DNA from: Rhodococcus phenolicus
GTDB taxonomy: Bacteria; Actinomycetota; Actinomycetes; Mycobacteriales; Mycobacteriaceae
Length of the DNA stretch: 64,000 nucleotides
Assembly: GCF_001646785.1 (NCBI RefSeq)
Contig: NZ_LRRH01000020.1
Span: 1 to 64,000, forward strand
Direction: 5' to 3'
The notes beneath the pieces are model-generated. The model was not told where the DNA came from. It saw nothing but the letters and a program-made list of their open reading frames with translations, and made no database searches. The translations under genes and the position numbers were made by a program. Numbering within the stretch: the first letter of the stretch is position 1; each line of letters starts with the position of its first letter. Below, in pieces: positions 31,723 to 39,662 of this stretch.

Positions 31723-32791
31723 TGTAGTTCCCAGGCAGGTTGTGAACGGCGTGCCGCCACGAGATAGGTGAGGACCTCCGGTATCGGTGTGGTTACCACA
31801 CACACGCCGACTACCGAGAGGTCCTCGTGACACACGCTAACGCCTATCTGACCCCACGCGGCCGATTGGCCCTCGCCGAACTCGTCGCCGAGACCGGCTG
31901 GAGCCTGCGCAGGGCCGCCGAACGGTTCCAGTGCTCACCGGCGACCGCCAAGAAATGGGTCGATCGCTACCTGTCCGGTGACCGATCGATGCAGGACCGA
32001 TCCTCACGCCCCCGGTCCTGCCCACACCGGACCCCGACCCGCACCGAACGACGCATCATCGGCCTGCGCTTCACCCGACGGTGGGGACCGCACCGCATCG
32101 CCTACCACCTCCACCTGGCGAAATCGACCGTCGAGGCGGTGCTGCGCCGCTACAAGATGCCCCAACTCGCCCACCTCGACCAGGCCACCGGACTGCCCGT
32201 ACGCCGCCCGGCACCACACCGCTACGAACACGAGCAACCGGGTGATCTGGTGCACGTCGATATCAAGAAACTCGGCCGGATCCCCGACGGTGGTGGGCAC
32301 CGCAAGCTCGGCCGGCGGACCGGCCGCAAGAACCGATCGAAGATGGGTTACGCCTACCTGCCACCACGCGGTCGATGATCACTCGCGGCTCGCCTACTCG
32401 GAGATCCTCGGAGATGAACGCAAGGGCACCGCGGCCGGGTTCTGGGCCCGTGCTCACGCGTTCTTCGCTGCCCACGACATCACCGTCAGGCGAGTGCTGA
32501 CGGACAATGGATCCTGCTATCGATCAAAGGAGTTCGCTTGTGCTCTCGGTCCGGAGATCGCGCACAAGCGGACCCGGCCGTATCGGCCGCAGACCAACGG
32601 CAAGGTCGAACGGTTCAACCGCACCCTCGCTGCCGAGTGGGCGTACGCGCACACCTACCGGTCCGAGGAGGCCCGCTGTGCCACCTACCGACGGTGGCTG
32701 CATGACTACAATCACCATCGGCCCCATACCGGGATCGGTGGACAGTCACCTATAGACCGCGTCGGCGTTCACAACGTCCCCGGGAATTACA
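31723..32791 (+). mobile_element. IS481-family insertion sequence, 1069 bp
   Basis: The element begins TGTAGTTCCC and ends GGGAATTACA, the TGT...ACA ends typical of IS481. The 26-base terminal inverted repeats (31723-31748 and 32766-32791) match at 22 positions. It carries one transposase gene, which has a frameshift, and is flanked by CCTAGG on both sides. It lies between the ctaB terminator and the qor stop codon and disrupts neither coding region. A transposase from elsewhere would be needed for movement. Confidence 0.88.
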
Positions 32792-32796
32792 CCTAG
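31827..32796 (+). pseudogene. IS481-type DDE transposase, frameshifted
   Basis: The first frame runs from the ATG at 31827 to about 32360 and encodes the N-terminal HTH (TGWSLRRAAERFQCSPATAK) and the start of the DDE domain (DLVHVDIKKLGRIPDGGG, first Asp). It then stops at 32376-32378. The next frame resumes at HHAVDDHSRLAYSEILGD and carries the second Asp (VLTDNGSCYRS) and the Glu (NGKVERFNRTLAAEWAY). One extra C in the run at about 32361-32362 explains the break. The final TAG lies partly in the target duplication, not in the element. Sequencing error is possible; IS481 does not normally use frameshifting. Confidence 0.85.
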
Positions 32797-32797
32797 G
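32792..32797. repeat. Target-site duplication, right copy
   Basis: The second CCTAGG. It holds both the TAG that ends the transposase on the plus strand (32794-32796) and the TAG that ends qor on the minus strand (32795-32793). Confidence 0.75.
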
Positions 32798-33758
32798 GCG
32801 TCAGCACGATCGATCCGGTGGTCCTGCGGGATTCGAGGTCGTGGTGGGCCTGTGCGGCGTCCGCGAGCGGATAACGTGCCCCGACCCGGATCGTGAGGTC
32901 GCCCGCGGCGATGGCGGCGAACACGTCACCGGACCGCCACAGCAACTCCTCGCGGTCGCGCGTGTAGTGCGCGAGCGTCGGGCGGGTCAGGAACACCGAT
33001 CCGGCGGCGTTGAGCCGCTGCGGATCGAACGCGGGGACCGGGCCGCTCGCCGCGCCGAACAGCGCGAGCGTGCCGCGTACCCGCAGCGACGCCAGCGACG
33101 CCTCGAACGTGTCCGCCCCGACACCGTCGTACACCGCGGCGACACCCTCACCGCCGGTCAGCTCCCGTACCCGCCCGGCGAGGTCGCCGCCGTAGCGCAG
33201 CACCTCCGCGGCACCCGCCTCACGGGAGAGCGACTCCTTCTCGTCCGAGGACACGGTGGTGATCACCCGCACCCCCTTCGCGGCCGCGAGCTGAGTCAGG
33301 ATCAGCCCGACACCTCCGGCACCGGCGTGCATCAGCACCGTGTCGCCGGGCTGCGCCGGATAGGTCGACTCGAGCAGGTAGTGGGCGGTCATGCCCTGCA
33401 GCATCGCGGACGCCGCCTGCTCCGCGGGCACCTCGTCCGGGACCGGCACCGCGACCGCCTCCGGTACGACGACGAGCTCGGCGTACGAGCCGGGCGCCGC
33501 GGCCCAGCACACACGGTCGCCCACCGCGAACTCGGTGACACCGGTCCCGACTGCCACGACCCGGCCGGTGCCCTCGGACCCGGGTACGTACGGCAGCTCC
33601 GTCGGGTACAGCCCGGTCCGGAAGTAGGTGTCGATGTAGTTGACGCCGATCGCGTCCGTACCGACCAGTAGCTCGCCGGGGCCGGGAGCGGGGTCGGGCA
33701 GTTCGGCGGGAACGAGGACGTCGGGACCGCCGAACCGTGTCACTTCGATTGCGCGCAT
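32793..33758 (-). CDS. qor: Quinone oxidoreductase (zinc-type alcohol dehydrogenase superfamily)
   Basis: A 321-aa medium-chain reductase of the QOR group, NADPH-dependent. GVNYIDTYFRTGLYP is the family's quinone-oxidoreductase signature, and the Rossmann loop is HAGAGGVG with LILTQLAAAKG. The zinc-ligand cysteines of true alcohol dehydrogenases are absent, as usual for QOR. Its stop lies in the insertion-sequence target duplication and is preserved. It is divergent from the 115-aa gene with 22 bases between the starts. Confidence 0.93.
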   Translation of the reverse strand: MRAIEVTRFGGPDVLVPAELPDPAPGPGELLVGTDAIGVNYIDTYFRTGLYPTELPYVPGSEGTGRVVAVGTGVTEFAVGDRVCWAAAPGSYAELVVVPEAVAVPVPDEVPAEQAASAMLQGMTAHYLLESTYPAQPGDTVLMHAGAGGVGLILTQLAAAKGVRVITTVSSDEKESLSREAGAAEVLRYGGDLAGRVRELTGGEGVAAVYDGVGADTFEASLASLRVRGTLALFGAASGPVPAFDPQRLNAAGSVFLTRPTLAHYTRDREELLWRSGDVFAAIAAGDLTIRVGARYPLADAAQAHHDLESRRTTGSIVLTP

Positions 33759-33768
33759 GTGCCCACAG

Positions 33769-33774
33769 TATTCT
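33769..33774 (+). promoter_or_regulatory. -10 box implying a leaderless transcript
   Basis: TATTCT ends 6 bases before the ATG at 33781. A start site 6-7 bases after a -10 box would fall on the A of the ATG, the usual layout of leaderless actinobacterial messages. No ribosome site is visible upstream of that ATG, which agrees. Confidence 0.5.
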
Positions 33775-33780
33775 GCAGGT

Positions 33781-34128
33781 ATGAGCGCTGAAACTCAGGT
33801 CGCGACCGCACCCGCGCCGACCGACGTCGTCACCTCCTTCCGTTCCTTCGTCGCCGCGCACGGCGGCTCCGCCAAGGCGGTGCTCCAGCCGATCGGGCGA
33901 GCCGGGGTGCGCGTGACGGTCGTCGCCGCGGACGGCACCCTCGGCGACCGTGTCGTCGCCGATCTCCCGACCGCGCACGCGGTCGTCGAGGCACTGTCCG
34001 ACGTCACGGTCTCGGACTGGGACCGCGAGGTCACCAGTATCGCCACGCCGCAGCAGGGCCACTGGAAGAAGATGGCAGGCTGGGTCGCGAACCAGACCCG
34101 GTTCCCGAAGGCACGCAACGAGCGCTGA
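33781..34128 (+). CDS. Conserved actinobacterial protein of unknown function
   Basis: A 115-aa soluble protein with strong third-position GC bias, so it is very probably a real gene. It reads VVTSFRSFVAAHGGSAKAVLQPIGRAGVRVTVV, then a C-terminal HWKKMAGWVANQTRFPKARNE. Position between qor and ctaA matches a hypothetical gene at the same place in mycobacteria (Rv1455 by my recollection). No motif suggests a function. The whole gene is also covered on the opposite strand by the 3' part of the ctaA reading frame. Confidence 0.75.
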   Translation: MSAETQVATAPAPTDVVTSFRSFVAAHGGSAKAVLQPIGRAGVRVTVVAADGTLGDRVVADLPTAHAVVEALSDVTVSDWDREVTSIATPQQGHWKKMAGWVANQTRFPKARNER

Positions 34129-35147
34129 CGCTGCCGCCGAGAGGCGCAACGCCGTGGGCCCACCCTCCGGGATCCGGCGGCGGTGACGGCTTCCGGCTGG
34201 GGCGCGGCGGTACGCACCCGGCCGGCGCACCACACCGCGGCGGTCGCGGCGGTGCACAGACCGGCCCCGGCGACGTGCATCACCACGAGGACCGCAGGCA
34301 CGTCCGTCCAGAACTGCACAAGCCCGATGAGGGACTGGGTGAGGACGAGGCCGAGCAGCACCTTCAGGCGCAGCTTCACCGGCTCCGGTGCGGCGACCGC
34401 GTACAGCGCGAACGCCAGGCCCACCAGCAGCGCGAGGTAGCCGACGAGCAGTTCGGCATGCAGGTGCACGAGGTTGGTGATGTCGAGGTCGAGGCGCGGC
34501 ACCGGACGCTCGATGCTCTTGTCGCCGGCGTGCGGGCCCGCCCCGGTGACCATGGTTCCGGCGATCAGCACGCCGGCGAGCACGACCCCGGACAGCGCCG
34601 TGAGCCATCGCAGCGGCTGGGGGAGGATCTGGTCGACGACCCCGTCGTCGGGTTCGCCGACCTTCTCGAACAGCACGACCGCCAGCCACACCATCAGCAT
34701 CGACGCGAGCAGGTGGATCGCGACGGTCCACCAGAGCAGTCCGGCGAGCACGGTGATGCCGCCGATGACTGCCTGGACCACCGTGCCTGCGGGCATCAGC
34801 CACGCCCAGGCGATGACCTCGCGCCTGCGGCGCGCGCGGGTGACGGCCAGGACGATCGCCGCGGCCACCGCGACGACGAGGAATGTCAGCAGGCGGTTAC
34901 CGAATTCGACGATCTGGTGGACCGTGTGGACGTTGCTGGACACGCCGACCGGCACCAGTGATCCGGGGAAGCACTGAGGCCAGGTGGGGCAGCCGAGGCC
35001 CGACGCGGTGACCCGCACGACCGAGCCGGTGACGGCGATGCCGCCCTGCACGACGATGGTGACGAAGGCGATGATCCGCTGGGTCCGCAGAGACGGCAGC
35101 GGAAGTCGGTCGACGAGGTTCAGGTAGCCGCGATACAGCACGTTCAC
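33795..35147 (-). CDS. ctaA: Haem A synthase, with an unusual C-terminal extension
   Basis: A COX15/CtaA membrane protein with about eight helices that oxidises haem O to haem A. TASGLGCPTWPQCFPG holds a conserved Cys pair near residue 55, and HQIVEFGNRLLTF, AIHLLASMLMVW and VHLHAELLVGYLA carry the haem-ligand His residues. The family core ends at about residue 320 (VWCAGRVRTAAP), where homologues normally stop. Here the frame stays open for about 130 more codons, basic and low in complexity, running antisense through the neighbouring 115-aa gene to a stop at 33795. The extension may be real, or may reflect a lost stop or an error. GTG start. Confidence 0.8.
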   Translation of the reverse strand: MNVLYRGYLNLVDRLPLPSLRTQRIIAFVTIVVQGGIAVTGSVVRVTASGLGCPTWPQCFPGSLVPVGVSSNVHTVHQIVEFGNRLLTFLVVAVAAAIVLAVTRARRRREVIAWAWLMPAGTVVQAVIGGITVLAGLLWWTVAIHLLASMLMVWLAVVLFEKVGEPDDGVVDQILPQPLRWLTALSGVVLAGVLIAGTMVTGAGPHAGDKSIERPVPRLDLDITNLVHLHAELLVGYLALLVGLAFALYAVAAPEPVKLRLKVLLGLVLTQSLIGLVQFWTDVPAVLVVMHVAGAGLCTAATAAVWCAGRVRTAAPQPEAVTAAGSRRVGPRRCASRRQRQRSLRAFGNRVWFATQPAIFFQWPCCGVAILVTSRSQSETVTSDSASTTACAVGRSATTRSPRVPSAATTVTRTPARPIGWSTALAEPPCAATKERKEVTTSVGAGAVAT

Positions 35148-35202
35148 GATGGTACGGGTCCGTCCACTACGCGGTGTAGTTGGGCCGTCCGGAAAGTCGC
35201 GG

Positions 35203-36003
35203 TCACGTGAATCGGAAGAACCGGCGGGCCAATAGACCGCCCACGACGGCCCAGACGGCGAGGATCGCCGCGGCGAGCCAGTCCATCGCGCCGCGCACGG
35301 CTTCCTCGAGGCCCAGGGCCAGCGCTCCCGACGGGGTCACCCGCGCCAGGTGGACGAGCGCGTCGGGCAATCCGTCCCCGGCGAGCACGACGCTGCCGAT
35401 ACCGAGCAGCACGAACCAGACGATGTTCGCCAGCGCCAGCACGATCTCGGCGCGCAGAGTGCCGCCGAGCAGCAGCCCGAGCGTCGCGAACATGACGGTT
35501 CCGAGCGCGATGACGACGGCGCCGAGCAGCAGGCCGAGCAGGCCCGGGCGCCATCCGAGCGCGACTCCGATCGCACCGAGCAGAATCGATTGCATCGCCA
35601 CTACGATCGCGACTGCGCAGCTCTTACCTGCGATGATTCCCCATGTGGGGAGGGCGGTCGCGCCGATCCTTTTCAGTGCACCGTATCTGCGGTCGAATCC
35701 GACGGCGATGGCCTGGCCGGTGAACGCGGTGGACATCACCGCGACCATCATCACCGCGGGCAGCACCCGCTCCACCCGCGGATCGCCGAGGTCGCCGATC
35801 GGCAGCAGCGTCAGTCCGATCAGCAGGGTGATCGGGATGAACATGGTCAGCAGCAGCTGCTCGCCGTTGCGGAGCAGCAGCTTGAGCTCCATGCGCGTCT
35901 GCGCCGCGAGCATGGCCACCGGCGTGTTCGGTCGCGGCGCCGGAGCAAAGGTCCCGGCCTCGAACCGGTTGCTTGCCAACCGATCGTGATGCGTCACGCT
36001 CAC
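35203..36003 (-). CDS. ABC-2 type transporter permease (DrrB-like)
   Basis: A 266-aa membrane protein with six helices. An amphipathic N-terminal segment (QTRMELKLLLRNGEQLLLTMFIP) is typical of DrrB/ABC-2 permeases, and the ALKRIGATALP loop is conserved in the group. The GTG at 36003 overlaps the ATPase stop as GTGA; a GTG six bases later is an alternative. It lies between ctaA and the ATPase gene, as in mycobacteria. Substrate unknown; a drug or lipid is usual for the class, and a role in cytochrome assembly is only suggested by position. Confidence 0.87.
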   Translation of the reverse strand: MSVTHHDRLASNRFEAGTFAPAPRPNTPVAMLAAQTRMELKLLLRNGEQLLLTMFIPITLLIGLTLLPIGDLGDPRVERVLPAVMMVAVMSTAFTGQAIAVGFDRRYGALKRIGATALPTWGIIAGKSCAVAIVVAMQSILLGAIGVALGWRPGLLGLLLGAVVIALGTVMFATLGLLLGGTLRAEIVLALANIVWFVLLGIGSVVLAGDGLPDALVHLARVTPSGALALGLEEAVRGAMDWLAAAILAVWAVVGGLLARRFFRFT

Positions 36004-36944
36004 CCTCTCAACTCCCGTCCGGTCAGGTCGAGGAAGACGTCCTCGAGGCTGCGCTGGTCGACGCGGAGCTCGCTCACCAGCGCGCCCTGATCGGCGCACC
36101 AGGATGCGGTGGCGGTGACCACCGCTGGATCGATCGCACCCTCGACGAGGTAGCGGCCGGGTTGCGCCTCCCGCACGCGGAACCCCTCGGGCAGCGCGGT
36201 CCGCAGCGGCGCGATGTCGAGCCCTGCGGACGCGGTGAGCCACAGTTGGTGCTCGGAGCCGGTCCTGGCCACCTCCTCGGGCGTTCCGGCGGCGACGACC
36301 CGGCCGTGGTCGATGATCACGACCTCGTCGGCCAGTTCCTCGGCCTCGTCCATCAGATGTGTCGTCAGCAGCACCGAGACCCCGTCGCGGCGCAGCGCGT
36401 CGATCAGTTCCCAGACCAGCAGGCGGGCCTGCGCGTCGAGACCGGCGGTCGGCTCGTCCAGGAACACGAGTTCCGGGCGTCCGACCAGCGCGCAAGCCAG
36501 CGCAAGCCGCTGCTGCTGACCACCGGAGAGGCGCCGGTAGGGGGTGCGCCGGGCCTCGTCGAGCCCCAGGCAGTTCATCAGCCACGCCGGATCGATCGGA
36601 TCCGCCGAGTACGAGGCGACCAGATCGAGCATCTCGCCGGCCTTCGATCCGGGATACGCACCGCCGCCCTGCAGCATCACGCCGATCCGCGGCCGCAGCG
36701 CATCCGAATCCGCGACCGGATCCAATCCGAGCACACGCACGGTGCCCGCATCGGGCGTCACGAAGCCCTCGCACATCTCCACCGTGGTGGTCTTGCCGGC
36801 GCCGTTCGGGCCGAGCAGGGCGAGCACCTGGGCACGCTCGACCGTGAGGTCGAGTTCGTTCACGGCGGTGGTGTCACCGAACTTCTTGACGACGCCGTCC
36901 AGGCGCACCGCGGGCGCCGTCCCGGCAGGGGATCTCGAGGTCAC
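36000..36944 (-). CDS. ABC transporter ATP-binding protein (DrrA-like)
   Basis: A 314-aa ATPase. Walker A GPNGAGKTT lies at residues 45-53, the signature is LSGGQQQRLALA, and Walker B is LVFLDEPTAGLD, followed by the switch His in LLTTHLMDEA. A C-terminal extension of about 90 residues is typical of DrrA-type subunits. It overlaps mptB upstream and the permease downstream by 4 bases each, so the three are translated as a coupled set. Confidence 0.93.
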   Translation of the reverse strand: MTSRSPAGTAPAVRLDGVVKKFGDTTAVNELDLTVERAQVLALLGPNGAGKTTTVEMCEGFVTPDAGTVRVLGLDPVADSDALRPRIGVMLQGGGAYPGSKAGEMLDLVASYSADPIDPAWLMNCLGLDEARRTPYRRLSGGQQQRLALACALVGRPELVFLDEPTAGLDAQARLLVWELIDALRRDGVSVLLTTHLMDEAEELADEVVIIDHGRVVAAGTPEEVARTGSEHQLWLTASAGLDIAPLRTALPEGFRVREAQPGRYLVEGAIDPAVVTATASWCADQGALVSELRVDQRSLEDVFLDLTGRELRG

Positions 36945-38701
36945 GGGTTTCCAGCGTAGGCGTCGGGGAATTCGGCCGGTCGCGGTGGTGTGCGGTCCTC
37001 CTCGCGCCACGGCAACCGGTTGCGGGTGGCGACGATGAGCAACCCGACCACGACGACCGTCGCGATCGCGGCCTGCACGATGATGAACGGCTGGTACTCG
37101 CCGCCGTTGGGCATCAAAATGACGCTGACCAGCGACGAAAAGGCCACGGTGGGAACCCGGAAGATCGGCCGGGTGGCCCACGCGGCGAGCGGGATCACCG
37201 CCCACAGCAGGTACCAGGGCTGCACCACGGGGAACAGCAGAACGATCGCGCCGAGCGAGACGCCGAGGCCGCCGACCGGGTGGATTCGCCCGACGAGCAC
37301 CGCCAGAAGCATCCGGATTGTGACGAATGCCGCAATCAGGGCGGCGATCGGCCGGGTGATCGACAGGATCGCGGTGGTGTGGTCGCCCAAACCGAGCAAC
37401 ACGCCCGCCAGGCCGGTGCCGACCCCGAGCAACGTGGGGATCGACATCCAGCTGCGCACCTCGGTGGCGGTGCCGAGGGTGTTCGTCCAGCCGAGCCCGA
37501 GTCCGCTGCCCCAGCTCACCGCCGCGATCACCGTCAGCGAGACCACCCCGAGCAGTGCCGCCGCCGCCAGGACCGCCCGCACCGTCGCGCCCCAGCGCCG
37601 GGCCAGCGCCATACCGACGAATCCGAGAGCGAGCAGCGAGGGCACCTTGATCATCGACGACACCGCGATCAGCGAGGCGCCGGCGACGAGCCACGCGAGA
37701 TGGGGCCCGCGCAGCGGCGACCCCGCCCCGTCCGCGTGGATCCCGCGCAACGCCAGTTCGAGACCGGCCAGCATCAGACCGAGCATGAGGGCCTCGTTGT
37801 GGATGCCGGCCACCAGATGGAACAGCAGCAGCGGATTCGCGGCGCCGAGCCACAGCGCGGTCACCGAGGCCACGCCGCAGCGCCGGGCCAGCCGCGGCAG
37901 TGCCCACACGATCAGTGCGACGCCGCCGAGCGCGAGCAGCCGGTGCAGGAAGATCCCGGACACGATGTTCTCACCGGTCAGAAACGTGATGCGCTCACCG
38001 AGCCACAGGAATGCGGGCCCGTACGGCGCGGACGTCTCCCGCCAGATGTTCGGCACCGTCCGGGTGAGCACGTGGTCGACGCCGAGCGCTCCGGCCGGCC
38101 CGATCGCGTACGGGTCCAGTCCACGCGCGGCGATCTCGCTCTGCGCCAGATAGGAGTAGACGTCCTTGCTGAACATCGGAGGTGCGACGGTCAACGGCAG
38201 GATCCACAGCAGCAGGGTGCGGTCGAGCTGCGAACGCGACAGGCGGCGCGGCTGCCCGTCGGGGTCGCGCCGTCCGACGGCGAAGCGACCGAGCAGCAGC
38301 CAGGCCAGTACGACCAGCACGGTGCCGGTCATCGCGAGGGTCAGGGCGGCGCTCGGCATCCGCGCGGGCAGGCCGAGCAGCCGGACACCCTGAACCGGGT
38401 TCTGCAGCACCGGCTGGGCCCCGGCGCCGAGCGCGCCGACGCACATGAGTACCGCGCCGGTCGCACCGAACAACCGAATTCGGCGCAACTGGGTGGTTTC
38501 GGTCGGGTCGAGGCCGCGTCCTTCGTCTTCGTCGCCGTGCAGGACGGTGACGACGTCGGTGTGGTGGCCACGACCGTCGAGCCCGAATGCGCGCTTGCCC
38601 AGCTCGATCACGCGGCCGCCGGTCGTGCCGAACGTGCGGGCGGACGGGCTCGGTTCGGGGGCCGGACCGGCCGTGCTGGGTTCGTCGATGGTCGGCGGCA
38701 C
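36941..38701 (-). CDS. mptB: MptB-like alpha-1,6-mannopyranosyltransferase
   Basis: A 586-aa GT-C glycosyltransferase with about 12-13 helices. It uses polyprenyl-phosphomannose and in mycolic-acid bacteria builds the alpha-1,6-mannan core of lipomannan. The first extracytoplasmic loop has PMFSKDVYSYLAQSEIAARG, with the acidic-aromatic motif of this family, and TVPNIWRETSAPYGPAFLWL follows. The GTG start is 107 bases from the divergent sufR start. Its presence supports a mycolic-acid lineage. MptA is the close alternative; gene order favours MptB. Confidence 0.9.
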   Translation of the reverse strand: MPPTIDEPSTAGPAPEPSPSARTFGTTGGRVIELGKRAFGLDGRGHHTDVVTVLHGDEDEGRGLDPTETTQLRRIRLFGATGAVLMCVGALGAGAQPVLQNPVQGVRLLGLPARMPSAALTLAMTGTVLVVLAWLLLGRFAVGRRDPDGQPRRLSRSQLDRTLLLWILPLTVAPPMFSKDVYSYLAQSEIAARGLDPYAIGPAGALGVDHVLTRTVPNIWRETSAPYGPAFLWLGERITFLTGENIVSGIFLHRLLALGGVALIVWALPRLARRCGVASVTALWLGAANPLLLFHLVAGIHNEALMLGLMLAGLELALRGIHADGAGSPLRGPHLAWLVAGASLIAVSSMIKVPSLLALGFVGMALARRWGATVRAVLAAAALLGVVSLTVIAAVSWGSGLGLGWTNTLGTATEVRSWMSIPTLLGVGTGLAGVLLGLGDHTTAILSITRPIAALIAAFVTIRMLLAVLVGRIHPVGGLGVSLGAIVLLFPVVQPWYLLWAVIPLAAWATRPIFRVPTVAFSSLVSVILMPNGGEYQPFIIVQAAIATVVVVGLLIVATRNRLPWREEDRTPPRPAEFPDAYAGNP

Positions 38702-38797
38702 CCGAGCAGCCTATCGGGCGGTTCGTGGGCCTATTCCCGCTCCGGCCCGGGCTGTGGGGAAGGGCACCCTTGGTGGACCGTGTATCCGAATTCCGTC

Positions 38798-38812
38798 ACA
38801 CTGGTGTTGTGA
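38798..38812 (+). promoter_or_regulatory. SufR operator over the sufR start codon
   Basis: ACACT-GGTGT-TGTGA matches exactly the inverted repeat ACACT-N5-TGTGA that I recall as the binding site of mycobacterial SufR. The right half-site contains the GTG start at 38809. Bound protein would sit across the transcription and translation start, consistent with autorepression of the whole suf operon when Fe-S clusters are sufficient. Confidence 0.75.
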
Positions 38813-39576
38813 AATCAGCGACCGAACACGCAGCGGACGAGAAAAGCGCAGGCCACGTGCCCGACGCAGCGCTCGCCGCTACGCGCGCGGCGCGTGATTC
38901 GTCGCCACAGCACGAAGGCCAGACCCGCGCGGCGGTCGTCCAGTTGCTCCTCGAGCAGGGCCCGATCACCGCACCGGAGATCGGAAAGCGACTCGGACTG
39001 AGCGCCGCCGGCGTGCGCCGGCATCTCGACGCACTCATCGACACCGGCGAGGCGCAGGCCGCCGCACCCCCACGCCGGCAGGGCCGGGGCCGCGGACGTC
39101 CGGCACGCCGATTCCAGCTCACCGCGGTCGGCCGGGCCCGGCTCGGACACACCTACGACGATCTCGCGGGCGCCGCGATGCGGCATCTGCGCGAACTCGG
39201 TGGTGACGCCGCGATCGAGGATTTCGCGCGCCGCCGGGTCCGGTCGATCCTTGCCGGTGTCGAACCCGCCGCCGGACCGGACGAGGTCGAGGCGACCATC
39301 GAGGACATCACCGAGGCGTTCACCGCGGCCGGATTCGCCGCCTCCACCCGTCGTGTCGGGACCGGCATGCAGGTCTGCCAGCACCACTGTCCGGTCTCGC
39401 ACGTCGCCGAACAGTTCCCGGAGCTGTGCGAGGCGGAACAGGAGGCGTTCGTGGAGATCCTCGGCACGCACGTCCAACGGCTGGCGACCATCGCCAACGG
39501 CGACAGTTTCTGCACCACTCATGTGCCGCTGCTTCCGGATCAGGCCGCCGAGGCCCGACCCGACAGCGACCCCTGA
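38809..39576 (+). CDS. sufR: SufR, Fe-S cluster-sensing repressor of the suf operon
   Basis: A 255-aa regulator with an N-terminal winged helix ([30 protein letters not shown]) and a C-terminal cluster-binding part. Cys190, Cys194 and Cys207 (VCQHHC...LCEAE) and Cys235 (SFCTTH) are candidate ligands. With a 4Fe-4S cluster bound, homologues repress the suf genes. The GTG start is inside the operator and has no upstream ribosome site, which suggests leaderless translation. It is divergent from mptB and 86 bases before sufB. Confidence 0.93.
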   Translation: MKSATEHAADEKSAGHVPDAALAATRAARDSSPQHEGQTRAAVVQLLLEQGPITAPEIGKRLGLSAAGVRRHLDALIDTGEAQAAAPPRRQGRGRGRPARRFQLTAVGRARLGHTYDDLAGAAMRHLRELGGDAAIEDFARRRVRSILAGVEPAAGPDEVEATIEDITEAFTAAGFAASTRRVGTGMQVCQHHCPVSHVAEQFPELCEAEQEAFVEILGTHVQRLATIANGDSFCTTHVPLLPDQAAEARPDSDP

Positions 39577-39662
39577 CTGCCGGGAACGGCAACCATCGGC
39601 AGACCGGTCCGTCGGCACTCCAGTCGGCGCCCACACGAAACAAGACTCCGGAAGGAGCTCGC

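Noticed and set aside
31827-32796. Programmed frameshifting in the transposase
   Set aside because: The break is an extra C in a short run without a slippery heptamer, and IS481 transposases are normally single-frame.
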